Assembly: GCA_002943765.1 (NCBI GenBank)
Contig: PQWQ01000005.1
Location: 1-64,000 of the forward strand
Length of the DNA: 64,000 nt
Origin: Psoroptes ovis
Lineage: Eukaryota > Arthropoda > Arachnida > Sarcoptiformes > Psoroptidae
Direction: 5' to 3'
Under the pieces are notes generated by a model. That model was not told where the DNA came from. It saw only the letters and a list, made by a program, of their open reading frames with translations, and made no database searches. The position numbers were made by a program, and so were the translations under genes. Of the stretch, positions 10,560 through 23,700 are shown in pieces; positions within the stretch are counted from its first letter, which is position 1, and each line of letters begins with the position of its first letter.

Positions 10560-12047
10560 TCAATAGTCTAAAATCAATTTAGGATGAATCTGCAGCTTCA
10601 TTTCTTTTTCATGGTCTCTTTTGATCACGAATTCCAATGATTTGTGATTATCTTGTTGTAATATTTTATACACTTCTTCAGCTGTTTGCACTTTGTGTCC
10701 ATTTATTGTCACAATGATATCACCATTCTTTAGTCCACCTCTGCAATCAAAACAAATAATCAATTAATCAAAATTGGAAAGTAAATATGAAACAATCACT
10801 TACAAATGAGCTGGTGAGCCTTCTACCACACGATATACCAAAACGCCTGAACCGAAATCCAAATCTGATGGATGTGAATGACCATGACGACGATATGATT
10901 CCATCAATGGTTCAGTCAGCGTCACAATTGTGAAGCCAATGTAAAGTTTCGGTTTGTTTGATGTATTTGCATTCAATTTGCCATTATTTGTAGAGTCATT
11001 TGGATAAATTGAATTATTATTGTGTTTATTTCGTATGACTGAGCATCGATTCAAGAAGTTTCTTGCGTAACTGGCTGGAATGGCAAACGAAACACCTTCA
11101 CCAACTTTCAATGTTGTTATGCCAATGGCTTTTCCATCCAAATTGAGTAACGGACCACCACTATTTCCAATATTGATTGATGCATCTGTTTGTATATACT
11201 CAATTGAATCACCGATTCCTAAATCACGTGCAGCCCGTGATATTGATGACACTACGCCAACAGTGACTGTATTTGATAAGGTGAATGGTGCACCAACGGC
11301 AATAACCCATTCACCTGGCCTAATCTTCTTTGAACTATCAATCAATTTGATTGGTTTCAAATGGCGGACTTGAGATAATGGCACACGTACAGTTGCCAAA
11401 TCAAGTCTTTCATCAATAAATTCAACTTCACCTTCGATACGTCGATCATCATTAAAACGAACAATCACTTTCTGACAATTAGCTATGACATGTGCATTTG
11501 TAATTATTATGCCACAATTGTGTCCATCATCATCGACCAAGAATCCTGAACCAGATGAAACTGTCATCATTGACATTGGAGCAAACGGATTTGGACATTT
11601 TTGTAATGCTTCCACATAAGCTACTGATGGTGAGACATCTTCAGCAATATCAGCAATCACATTCATCGATGACACTCCATTGTTTTTCCTTTCATTTTCA
11701 TCATTCAATTTCTTATTGTTATCATCCATGTTTGGTATTGATTTGCATAAAGTGGTAGAAATTGAACGAGGCTTCATTTCATCATTATCACGTTTATTTT
11801 CATACAAATAAATTGCCAAAATGGTTGACAATACAATTCCGACCCCATAAAAGCCTGATTTTGGACCGAATTTCACAGAATTTTCATGATCATCAGCAGA
11901 ATTCTTCTCGAAAAAACGTTTACGATCATTGCTTTGATTATTTGCACGTCGATGAAATTGAGCTGTTACTCTTATCTGATGATCGAATAACTTTATATTT
12001 TTATTGATTAATGATTTAATTGCACCATTTATTAATGCACGATTCAT
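10560..12047 (-). CDS. HTRA2: Mitochondrial serine protease HtrA2/Omi
   Basis: Coding exons, in transcription order, are 12047-10804 and 10740-10560, with a 63-nt intron; the product has 474 residues. HtrA2 is an intermembrane-space quality-control protease and, after processing, an apoptosis promoter. A basic N-terminal presequence precedes a membrane anchor at about residues 65-82. The trypsin-like domain has the triad H186 (TNAHVI), D216 (RLDLAT) and S296 (GNSGGP). A C-terminal PDZ domain (about 350-474, GGLKNGDIIVTINGHKV) is split by the intron. Human HtrA2 exposes AVPS after processing. No A-V/T-P/V tetrapeptide is obvious in residues 83-135, so the IAP-binding motif is absent or diverged. 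An Asn/Ser-rich insertion sits before the PDZ domain. Confidence 0.94.
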
Positions 12048-12454
12048 AATTTGGTTTTTATTAATTTTATTTGATTATTGCATCACATTTGATTGCGTGG
12101 CTTTGGATTTGAATCAAAATTACGAAAAAAACGTAAACACAAACAAAACATTAGCCATCTGCTGGCTATCACAATAAACATATCATGGTGATAATGAACC
12201 TTGATCACGCACCAATCATAGTTTAACATCAGAAAATGACAATTGTCAATTTCATTTAAAATTTTTGTATATAAATTGAACAAATTCAGATTAATTTTTA
12301 TAAATAAATTTTTATTAGATTTGTGATTTAAAACATACAGAAAACGGATCAAAATAAAATTCGAAAGCAATTAAATGGGTATGTATTTGAATGTATGAAT
12401 TGAATAGATCAGTGAAATCACAATTTATTGCAGCTTAACAGGTTGTGACAGGTT
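12048..12454 (-). other. HtrA2 promoter and Ero1 3' region
   Basis: About 400 AT-rich bases between two genes transcribed in the same direction. Frames of up to 95 codons here start or run through low-complexity sequence and show no family signature. The stretch must hold the Ero1 poly-A site and the HtrA2 promoter. Confidence 0.4.
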
Positions 12455-14283
12455 TCATTTGATTATAAAGTCATTAATCAATTTCTTGCCACCGCCATTA
12501 TTCATTGTGAGCAGTTCTCGTTCAAATATTTGACGGAATTGTGTGATTTGTGTAATACTGAATGATAATCTACTGACTGCATTCAAAAGACATGTTATTT
12601 CATGATGACTTAGACGCAAATCTTTGTCCAAATCTTTGATTAGTAATATTTTGAAAGCAGTGCCCAAACCATTTGTTTGCACTTTTCCCCATAAACGACA
12701 TTTATCACATGATACACAATCCATTATGTTGAATGTGATATTATTGAACACATAACCCAATTGCTTCAAGATTGGTTGTCTTTCAAACAGCAATCTCTCA
12801 TCGAAATGCCACCGAAACAGTCTATTAATGAATCAATTTTAAATAATTTTAATTAATAATCATTGAAAAACGAAAATACCTCTCAGTGCTAAGCAATGCA
12901 TTGATGGCTTCTTTAGCTTGCACTTGATCTCCAATCAAATTCCATTGTATTTTGTCCGATAGATATGACTTTATTCGATACAAAGCACGCAATTCCACCA
13001 GATATGTTAAGAATAAATTACGCAGATAATCATCGTGACCTAATTGATTAAATGATTTAATCAAAATTTATTCCTAATTCAATTGTGAACATACCATAAA
13101 ATCGTTTGAAAAAGTCTTTAGGATTTGGTCCGAAATGATTATCGAATTTGTGATGAATGGCTGTTAAGTGTATTGTGATTGATGTGTGCAAACCAGATAT
13201 GATACGATAAAAAAACTTTTGTTCCTGACATAAAAATTGTTTTTTATTAATTAATGATGTGATCATATTGTTAGCATTTGATGCCAATGGTTGTTGTTCA
13301 TATTTATTATTACTTTCATTTCCATTCTTTATCAGGTGATTTGCATCATAATTCAACGAGAAACAATTTTCTTCATAGATTGCCTTCCAAATGGGCACTC
13401 CATCATATCCTATCAACAATCAATCAATTCATTTCATAAAACTAATAATAAACCATACCTGTGAATCGTTCTGGATTCAAAATCAGATCATAGTACTGTG
13501 ATTGTTCACTATCATCACGACTACATTCAAATAATCGATTCAATTCATTGACATTATCTTCTTTTAGTGTTTGATCCAATTTCGATAATTCTTTAGGCGA
13601 ATCGGTTGGACAATTTTCATCTAAAACTGTATAAATGTCAGTGTTACTATCAAACATTCTTCATTAATCATTTTAAAAATACTTACCAAGATATTCTTTG
13701 GGCAATTGTGATCGATTACAAAATTTGATATTACATCCACTGTTATTGAAAAAAAGAATTATTCATATCAAAATTGATTTAATCATAATTGAAAATCATA
13801 CATTTTAGTACAAGAAAATGTATCAGGCCACAATAAACAAGGGCGTTTTAAATTGAATTTAACGAATTTGAATGGATCCAATTTGACCAATGACAATATT
13901 CGCGGTGCAAAATGATTATTGTTGAATTTAGATAATTCGGTCAAATTGACACTTTTGTTATCGATTGTTACAAAATCATCTAATGTTGAATTTAATACTT
14001 CATCAATGAAACGAATCATTAATTCAGGATTATATTCATTTATATTATTATTTGATTGTTGCGCATTACGATTGCTTGGTGCTGTTTGAATGGCAATATT
14101 TTCATTGTTTGTTGACTTTGCAATATTTATGGGTTGTTGCATGTAAATATAATAACTTATCGATAAAGCACCAAACAATATAACAAGCGAATACTTCCAC
14201 GAATCATTTATTTTATCACAATTGTTATGGTTGGCCATTGCCGATGATCCATTACTCGTTGATTTTTTATTGTTTCTGGCCAT
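12455..14283 (-). CDS. ERO1: Ero1 endoplasmic reticulum oxidoreductin
   Basis: Six exons, in transcription order: 14283-13802, 13739-13687, 13626-13459, 13409-13095, 13039-12880 and 12821-12455. Introns are 49-62 nt; the product has 514 residues. Ero1 reoxidises protein disulfide isomerase and passes electrons through FAD to oxygen. A membrane anchor at about residues 30-47 serves as the ER signal. Diagnostic features are RPCLLWPD, the shuttle pair CNIKFC (C163, C168), LNPERFTG, YEENCF, SGLHTSI and the FAD-proximal CVSCDKC (428-434) followed by RLWGKVQTNGLGTA. Phases match at all five junctions. Exon 2 is only 53 nt, and the acceptor of exon 3 (TATACAG) was chosen because it alone keeps the frame. 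All catalytic cysteines are present, so the gene looks functional. Confidence 0.95.
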
Positions 14284-17200
14284 TTTATCAATAAAATGAA
14301 TAAGTAATAATTTGGATATGTTTCTTTTAGATCAGCCACCAATGTTTTACATTTGATTTGATTAAAATAAATAATTATAATTCTGTTGCAATTAGTCTGT
14401 TGATTATTTGACTATTTCCAACTGTACACTAAATTTGTTTATTACCGAATTAATAGTAATGTTTGTCAACGATTATCTGTGGCATACAATAAAATAATCA
14501 TATTTTCGAGAATCAAGTAGCTGATTTATCTTAAAAAATTGATTTATTTTCATTTATTAATTTGTTTATTCTGATTGCAGCGTACCGAAATTTAAGACAC
14601 TTATTGACACTGAATTAATGGCTATTTATGTCTTATTCTTTTATCTTCCAATCGCTTAGCAGTTGTCATGGAATTAACAATCAACGATGATGTCATTATT
14701 TTTAAATCATTGATCATAATACACGCAAACATAAACACTGCACACAATTTCAACCTTATTCTCCCAGTTTATGTGTAAATAGTTATGCTTCAATGTTTTC
14801 ATTCAGTCTGCTGATTGCAAGCACGGATTGTGATGGATATGATTATCATCAATCAAAAGTTTTTTTGCTGCGAATCAAGTAAGTATTTAGGAAGATGTTT
14901 TGCTTTTAGATTTGAAAAGTTTTTTACTTTGATTAGACATTCTATTCAAAAAGAATAATGAAATCTGCAACTCGTTTTATTGTGATGATTAGATGGCCAC
15001 AAATATTTAATGCAGATCTAATCAAAGACAAATTGTAGTGTTATCAATGGATTATATGAATTAAGTAAAAATGATTGTTCAGCATTTATTGGACCATCAA
15101 TTTAAATTAATATTTTTACAAGGATTTGGAGCATATAAACCGATATCACTTGGATTATCACTGTGCACTTGAGGTTTTGCCATCGATTCATCTGATTTTT
15201 CAATTTGAATTCGGCACACATACTTTCGATGAACAAAAACGTCGCAAATGAATATGAAAGTGAACATTTATTTTCAGCAATATTTCATATGAAACCGTAC
15301 ATTCATTTGTTTTCATCATTTTTCATGGATTTAAATGCAGCATTTATGTAAATATATCCATGTTTTGCTTTTGATCCAAACAAAATCATAATTGAAATGA
15401 AACGATTCCTCCTCAAACATGGGCAATTACATTAAATTTAAATCAAATTTTGTTGAAACGAATAAAATAAATGAATATGATTATAATCAGTTTTTAAAGC
15501 AAAAACATTGAGAATAATGATTATTCAAATGAATTATTAGCACATTATTGTAATGATTACAGTGCAAAATGGTGTTATTCGAATGAGATTTCATTTTTAA
15601 ATTCAAATACGTGATCATTTCATTTGACATTTAACCATATATCCATCTTAACATTAAAATTATTTGCATTTTGAATACTAAAATTGATCTGAATGAATGT
15701 TATGATTAAATGTTTGCCAAATTCAAATTAATGGAAATGATTAAATGAGAAAAGTAATTATTATGATGCCAATCAAATTATGTTGGCACAAAAATGATAA
15801 TCTAATAACCATTTATCGGATCCAATCAATACATGAAAATCATTAAAATGATTTCGTAATTTGACTTTAGATAAATTCATATTATTTGATTCTTAATTTA
15901 ATGCAATAAATTTATTTTTCACTAATTCTCTCTTCAAATTAAAACAAAAAGTATTCGTTTTCTAACATAAATTCGTTTAATGGTTCCAATTGATTGCTAT
16001 CATAATCGATGATCACTTGAAAAATAATCCCTATTTATATTTATATTTTGGCATGGATTTATTTTCAACTTTAATCAAAAACATTGGTGCAAATGAAAAC
16101 ATTTTCAAAAATGTCATAAAAAATAAATTTCAATTAAATGATTATCAATTGCAGTAAATGGCAATATGGCACAAATAACAAAATAGTAATAAACATCAAT
16201 CGCAGATCTATCCAGATTGATATTTATATCCAAGTTCAATTGGCATTCACCATAATAATAACTTATGCTTATGACATCATACAACAATCATATTCATCAT
16301 CTCCAAATGATCAAATAGATAAATTAACTTTTTTTTTGTAAAATCTTGTCAGTGCTGGTGAATTATCTTGAATCCATATTTCATTTTCAATGCTAACAAT
16401 TGATAGCATTCGCTTACAGTTGTTATAATTGCAAATTAAAGACTTTATTAAATGAGTCATTTTCAAACTATTTTTTGTTGATTCAACTGATTAGAGTGTT
16501 TGTTAAACATTAAACTTTGTTCAAACTAAACTATCAATTACATTTGATTTATAATTATACTCCATCAATCAATCGACTATCGATTTGTTGATTATTAAAT
16601 AAAAATAGTGATATTAATGATTATGTTTTAATTGCTCATCCAAATAATCATCTCAATAAATGGAAACATCCGCAAAACATAAATGTTTGAATGCAAAATA
16701 CTGGTGACAAAAGCAAATAATCTGTCATTTTGTCATTCATCACTTGAAATGGTCAAATTTTAATGGTTTGGTCTTCGCTGACGACATTCATTATTTTTTC
16801 GATGATCTGGATGATTTCTTCGAATCATTCTGCCAAATGATCGACATGTTTGCATGTTTCTGTGTTTGTATTGCCATATAAATGAATATGTCTCCTCTTC
16901 TCCACATGTTTTTCATCAACAAATGAAATGATTCATATCTGAGTAATGACGTATTTAGCCAAATTATGAATATTCTCCAATTGGTGTTCGCTCCATTGAT
17001 TCTGGTTATTTTCAGTTGAATATTCCAACAAAATGAAAATTAAAAATTCAAACAAATTTATTAATCGCACAAATTCACATTCACAACTCGATTTTCTTCT
17101 CTGTTTGTTTCGCATGAATGATGTAAAATAATTATAATTATTAATTCCCGATCGATTTGCAGCATGCAAACATATGCAATTTATTGTCATAATTCATGAT

Positions 17201-19834
17201 CATTATTTTAATATCTTTGCCAAATTGCATTTGCCTTCTTTACACACCGATCATTATCGAATCAGTTCAATATTCATTTCAGCTTCGAATCAATTCTTGG
17301 TGATTTTTCACATTTTTATTCTCAAAAAATTCTTTCAGTGACATTCACTTAATTTAGCTATTTTCACATCAATTTCTTTCATTTTCAATTCTTTTTGGCT
17401 CATTCTCAGATAAAAAGAAATATAATTCAAAATCAGGCACAAAATGTTCTTCATTTTTTTCAAATCATTAAATTTTACTTTGAGACATTTAACGAATAAA
17501 TAACATTTTGCAATGACCATCATTTTGAATGTGAAAATATGCAAAAAATTAATCGAGCGAATCAAAAACAAATTTATTTGATTTAAATTGAATTCATGAT
17601 AAACTCAATATTAGCTTCACCCTATCAAATGCATGTCTGCATTAATTTCAAATAGATAATTATGCAAATTCTCAAATTTAAAATAATGATTTCCTTTTTT
17701 GACAAAATTTGAAAACATGCAAATGCTAAGGGCTATGTTTTTTGTTTGAATATTCAAAATAAGAATTTGTCAAATTTGCATTGAACACTGCATTCAATTG
17801 TTAAACAACAAAAAATTATTTTTTAAAATTTCCCGAATAAATAAACTAAATTCTTCAAACATGTGTTCTAATGACTTTCATGCAAAATGATTATGTGGTT
17901 TTTATTAAAATTCACTTTCTGCTTTGTCTCATTCATTTCTGTTTGTTTGTTTATTTTCTTTCAATGATTCAAGTGTTTCCATATTTTTCAAGATTTTTTG
18001 GCTGCTGCTGCTTTGTTTTGGACAAAAAAAAATGAAAACTTTACTTTTTCAATTACTCAGTTGCCTTGAAGCAATTTTGAAGTATTTTTTTCGGTGAATC
18101 CAAAGTGTTTGTGTCATATCAATTTCGTTGGTATTCATTTGAATAAATTAAAAGTTTTCACCATTAAAATGATTATTATTGATTACTAATCACTGATCAC
18201 TAGTTATTATTATTACTCATAGTCAAACATCATTCATTTCAACTTTTTCTTTGCTTTAAAACTTGTTTTTTTTTCGAATAATTTTAATTTTAATTGAATT
18301 TGTGCACGAATTGATTGATCGATGTTGTCAATTAAAACTGTTTCCTAAATATCCAAGTTCATGAGCAACGATAATGATCATTCATAATCATTTCATTGAT
18401 CACCTATCACGAAAATTATTTTCCAATTTTGACTGTGATTTGTGAAATTTTTTCGTTCTTGTTACCGGTGATATTTTTTGCTCAGCACCAAATTCTCTTA
18501 CATTTATCAAACCATGTTTCCGGGCACATTCTCCTGCCAACATTTGCGCAAAATATCTTTGTCTTGGAATTCGGGCCGCAGAATCAAAGCCGGTGAGAAA
18601 ATGAATTCGCCTTCGACTCATTCATATATATCAATGCTCCAGTGCAACTGACTGGCGCTTGCGTTGTTTATTTGCATTTTAGTGTAAAATTGATTGAATG
18701 TAAAATATTGGTGAAACAAATTTCAATTTTCATTTGTGGAATTTGTTGTGATGTTTTGATACGGACAACATCTGCAAATAATGAAAATGATAATTATTTC
18801 ATTATTACCAAAGCAATTAATCATCCGACAAGTATGTCCCATCTCAATTTACAAGCAAACATCATCATCATTGTGTCTCGATGACTAGTTTTTTTTTTTG
18901 CCAGAATTTTAATCAATTTTTTCTACTTTTTCAATCATCATTTTGGCCTGTTTGTTTTTACCTACCAAATACATGTGATTGTGTTGTTTTTTGTCCAATA
19001 TTCATAATTGAAAATTTAAACATTCAAAGTGAATAATTATGATAAAACAGTGTTTCAATTGAATGTTCTATTATTCTTTACATTCAAACAACAACAAATG
19101 TTTACGAAAGCAAAAATTGAAATTTTCATTTCTGACAAATAAAAAATAAATTCCCTTCAAGTAGAATTATTATTATCGCCGAACAACAATAAACGACGAA
19201 ACATTGCAATTTAAAATTTCAAGTCAATTTTGTGGAATGAATATTTTTCATCGAAAGCAAAATAAATAATCCAAGTAAGTGTTTTTATTGTTTTTTCTTA
19301 TCAAACATACTTTTGATGTAATCCGTGTACATCGATTACAATTTTTTTTTGCTCCGTTTTGGCAGTCAAACACACATATAACTGGCAACTCTAAATTGTC
19401 ATCAAATCAAATTTTGTTCTTTTCTTTTTTTTCCATTTTTACAATCGATCAGACACACAAAACAAATATAGGAATAAATCAAAGAATAAACAAATTGATT
19501 GAACACAATTTCAATCGAATGGCAAAGTTTTTTTCAATCATTTCGTTTTGTTTCGTCATTGATTTCCTGTAAATGTTTTCATTTTTATTCAATAATTTAT
19601 TTTCATTTCTTCAACTCAAATCTGTGCTGTGCAGTAATTTCTTTTTACTTTTTCCATTTTTCACTAAATTAAATTTCCGCTTTGTTCGGCACGAAAAGAG
19701 CATCAAAAAAAAAAAATTTAAATTTTAAAATCATTTGTCATTTTGTCAAATGTTTTCTTTTCACTTTTTCATTCGATGCACATCTAATTGTTGTTTCCAT
19801 TCACTTTGTTTGATTTCATATGAATTTACCTCAT
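14284..19834. other. Gene-free stretch, left part of the 17-kb desert
   Basis: AT-rich sequence with no open frame that has family similarity or plausible splice structure. Homopolymer runs and direct short repeats are common. It includes the Ero1 promoter at its left edge, and perhaps distal regulatory DNA or 5' non-coding exons of the dopamine receptor downstream. One GC-richer patch (18430-18670) is listed separately. Confidence 0.5.
18430..18670. promoter_or_regulatory. GC-richer island, possible promoter or 5' exon
   Basis: Visibly less AT-rich than its surroundings, with several CpG-containing blocks (ATTCGGGCCGCAG, AAAGCCGGTGAG, CTGGCGCTTGCG). It has a TATATATC box near 18627-18634 and a good plus-strand splice donor (GCCG/GTGAG) at 18590-18597. 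It could be an untranslated first exon or promoter of the receptor gene 12.6 kb downstream. A 73-codon minus-strand frame (18621-18400) also crosses it without known similarity. Function unproven. Confidence 0.3.
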
Positions 19835-19853
19835 AAAGGGTATCCTACAATAA

Positions 19854-20220
19854 CTGCCTAAGGAAAAAAATCGAGAAAAAAATTATCGCATCATGTTCTT
19901 GGTCAATAGGGATGACAAAAAGTCAATTATGGTCATCTCCAATTCTTGACCCTTCCGGTCCAAAAAGGGGGTCAAAAGTCAATAATTGCGATATCTCGGC
20001 CGTTTTAAGAGGTGATGTCTCAATTTTTTCAATAATTAAAGATTATCTAGCCATTAATCATTGGTGAAAATATCATTGATTTAAAAAGATTACTTTTTGA
20101 GATATATTCATTTGAAGTTACCATTTCCATTATCTTTAGGGTTTTTGATTGACGTGTACACGTCTAAACTGGAGATTGCTAAGGAACACAAGCATTAATG
20201 ATAATTGCTATTTTCTATGA
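19854..20220 (+). repeat. Left arm of 367-bp inverted repeat
   Basis: Starts CTGCCTAAGG and ends TTTTCTATGA. Pairs base for base with 20353-20719. It contains the 14-base palindrome GACGTGTACACGTC. Confidence 0.9.
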
Positions 20221-20352
20221 CATTTTCCATGCAAATATTTTTAAAAATATAACTTAATGTTGATTTTTGTTTTTGGTTTCCATTTTCTATCTTGTTGTTA
20301 TAAGAATGTCTTGAATGAAAATGCTCGGGCTTAAATGGTCATCAATTGATGA

Positions 20353-20719
20353 TCATAGAAAATAGCAATTATCATTAATGCTTGTGTTCCTTAGCAATCT
20401 CCAGTTTAGACGTGTACACGTCAATCAAAAACCCTAAAGATAATGGAAATGGTAACTTCAAATGAATATATCTCAAAAAGTAATCTTTTTAAATCAATGA
20501 TATTTTCACCAATGATTAATGGCTAGATAATCTTTAATTATTGAAAAAATTGAGACATCACCTCTTAAAACGGCCGAGATATCGCAATTATTGACTTTTG
20601 ACCCCCTTTTTGGACCGGAAGGGTCAAGAATTGGAGATGACCATAATTGACTTTTTGTCATCCCTATTGACCAAGAACATGATGCGATAATTTTTTTCTC
20701 GATTTTTTTCCTTAGGCAG
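20353..20719 (-). repeat. Right arm of 367-bp inverted repeat
   Basis: Reverse complement of 19854-20220. It starts TCATAGAAAA and ends CCTTAGGCAG. If transcribed through the 132-base spacer it would form a hairpin of 367 base pairs. Confidence 0.9.
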
Positions 20720-20750
20720 AATGACTCTATCTTATTAGAGGTTACCCTTT

Positions 20751-23700
20751 GACAACAGTTCGACAAGTTATGCCTCAAACTCATATGTTTTCATTTGACT
20801 TTCTCTCCAAAATGTTTGTTTCACTGCACAACATTTTGCTCACCAAAAAATTGATCCAAATAAATGTCACAAATTCAACATTTTCATATTTTCAATATTT
20901 TCTTTAAAACATATTTCATTGCAAACATCATATGATGGCAGCAAAAGTTATTTTTGAATTTTTGAATTCAATTTTCTCTTTAAGTAACAACACCTCAACC
21001 AGTGATTTTATTTTATTTTTGACTAAAAAAAATGAAAAATTTACATGACTAAATCACAAATGAATCAACGTCATTTGTGGCTCTGTTTTGCCAACAAAAA
21101 ACTAAAGCAATTTCCCTTCAAAAAAGCATTGTATTTATTTATCGTTTTTGTTCTCAAATTTTTTAGTCTCACATTAATATCATTACAACCATAAGGGTGT
21201 GTGGGTTGCACTCCATTTTTGTGTTTAATAAAATATAGTCATTTGTCTGATAAAATCTCTCCATTTTTCATCTGCTTTTTATGATTAATAGAGACAGTTG
21301 TGTTTTTATTCAAAATGAAAATATTTTTATTTAAATTATTCCATTTTTTATGCATAAACTTTTAGCTTCAATGACCAAAAATATATTTTCTCTTTGTTAT
21401 TTATTTTTGAGTGAAGCATAGTCATAAAAATCTGTTTGCAAAATTGTTCAATAAATCCTAATCATTTTTTTTCTTTGATTAATCTTCGTCGAATAAATTT
21501 TTTCCATTGCAATAATTCTACAAAAGATAACATTCATCACTGCATTTTTTCAGTCTCAAACTTTTATTTGATCAGATTTTCTTTGTATAATTCAAACGGT
21601 GAATGGGTAAATCATGAAAACTTGACTCTTTTTTCTGGAATGTCCTTAAAGATTCATTGCGAAAAAGTCAACTTTTCAAAATTTTTAATAATTCTTCTGC
21701 TTATTTTGTTATCGTTTGAATACATATTTATTAATTATTAACAAAAAAACAAGAATCAAACTTTGGAATTGCATATATTATTACATGTAGGAAACAAAAC
21801 TCGATAAGTAATTATTTTGATTGCATTTTTTGTCTTGAGTTGAGTTTTGTATTCATTCATTCAATCAAATAAATGAATAAGAAACAATATCAATTTTCAA
21901 TGATCAATTCTTTTGTGTTTGAACTAAATTAGAATTGAGAAATTGTATCAAATTATTTGAAAAAGGAATGAAAATGATACATTTGAAAAGATAATCATTG
22001 GTTTTGTTTGAACATATAAGACAAATTAAATTTCTGTAGAAAATCTATTTTTATGTTCAATATTATCTTTCATTTGCCATTGTCTGATCTTTTATTCATT
22101 TCATGTTGCTGCTTGTAATCAATCGAAATAATTTAATTGATTAAAAGCAAATTAATAATTGTAATCAAATGTTTTCTGATTACAATCACATATTGCTTTA
22201 CAAAAATACATCAATTTTCATCTCAAATTTTGTTTTGCACTTCTTCAAATCAAAATCAAATTCCGGCTACAAACTTGGAAAATGGAATAAATTTGATCCA
22301 ATCCAAATGAATTCGTTAGTGTTTTCATCATAAAAACTAGTCATATGAACAAGCAATCATCAATCTAATTTATTGTTATCTCATTGTTCTCCTTCTTTTT
22401 TCTTAGAAGCAAATTTTGGTTCACCCAAAAGCTGCAAACATCAATAACAGTAACCGTGTTTGTAAGAATTAATGGAAAGGAATTTCCTTTGATTGCATTT
22501 CTATGTTTTATGTTTGCATGTTTGCATCACAATATGTTTCATTCAAAATTATTTTCATTAGAATTTGCAACAAAAGTATCATCGTTCGATAAATAAACAA
22601 ACAAACAAACATAATAAATATCATAATAAAATGTTTCCATGAATCCAATTGAATATTATTATTTGTTGAATCATATAAATGTTTCCATTCTCATAACATC
22701 TACAACAACTCTGCATAAAACAATAATGATTTGGACATATTATTTGCTTAGTAGTCACTCAAACTAATATTTATCAATGCTGTGCTTCAACTTGAAATTC
22801 AAACATAGAATGATCAATTTTCAATTAATATTAATGAACAGATTAATTTCAAATATAATCGATTACGATTCCATCAAATCAAATTCAATCACTCATCTCA
22901 CGTTGAATGATTGACTGATTCAGAGTCAGTATCAATCACTTTTTTAGTTATCCATTCCAGTCGCATTTTCAATTCTTTCTGGTATTCATTCCTTCAATTA
23001 TTTCCATGATAATTTTAATTCCGTAAATTTTGTCAATTTCTTTTTTGTTCAGTTCTATCAATGAACATTTATTGTTCATCATTCAAGCTCCGATGAATTA
23101 TATTCTATTCAAGCCAGAGAAACAAATAATCCTGATGCTTTTTCATTATTTATCATTACTTTTTGGCTGAATTGTTATGTTTGGTATTGATATTTATAAT
23201 TATGATCAAATTATATTTTCTCATAATTCTAATTAAAAAATGAATTTATTATTTATGAATTAATAAATTTATTCGCCACCCAAAACCACCGTCCATTGAC
23301 ATGATATTCCATTTTGGATGCAATTATCTATTCCTCAACCATCAACAGAGGCCATTCGCTTATAATGAGTTTTAATTGAAATTCTTCGAATTATTACTGT
23401 TTCGTTTGGACAGTTTATCAGTGAGCATATAATTATAATTAAATAATTGTGTTTACATTTACACAATCAGTAGTCGTAAATATTCATAAAAACAAATAAT
23501 AATTATTTTTGAATATTTGCTACAATTTTTCTACACACTTTTACATTAAGTGTATGTTCAGTTGAATCTAATTCATTATTCAACATGGAGAAAATGCATA
23601 AAGATGCAATTCTGCACAAACTTTCTTAATTAAAATAAATTTCTTTTTTATCCATTTTGACTATTTTTTTGAATCAAAATGTTAATTATCAAGTTTTTGT

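Larger units (their letters stand above)
19835..20750. mobile_element. Foldback (MITE-like) element with long inverted arms
   Basis: Two 367-base arms are reverse complements with no mismatch that I could find by eye, separated by a 132-base spacer. Beyond the arms the similarity continues imperfectly to AAAGGGTA at 19835 and its complement TACCCTTT at 20743-20750, which may be the true termini. No transposase frame and no clear target-site duplication are visible. The arms differ in composition from the surroundings (GGTCCAAAAAGGGGGTC, TCTCGGCCG). This fits a non-autonomous DNA element or foldback element. A recent palindromic duplication or an assembly artefact is possible. Confidence 0.7.

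Noticed and set aside
13658..13670. Acceptor just upstream of the ATG at 13657 for Ero1 exon 3
   Set aside because: It would give a 28-nt intron and the wrong phase. The acceptor at 13627-13628 keeps the frame and gives a 60-nt intron.
18400..18621. 73-codon minus-strand frame in the GC-richer island
   Set aside because: The peptide looks less random than most, but no domain, splice continuation or family could be found. Listed only as part of the island.
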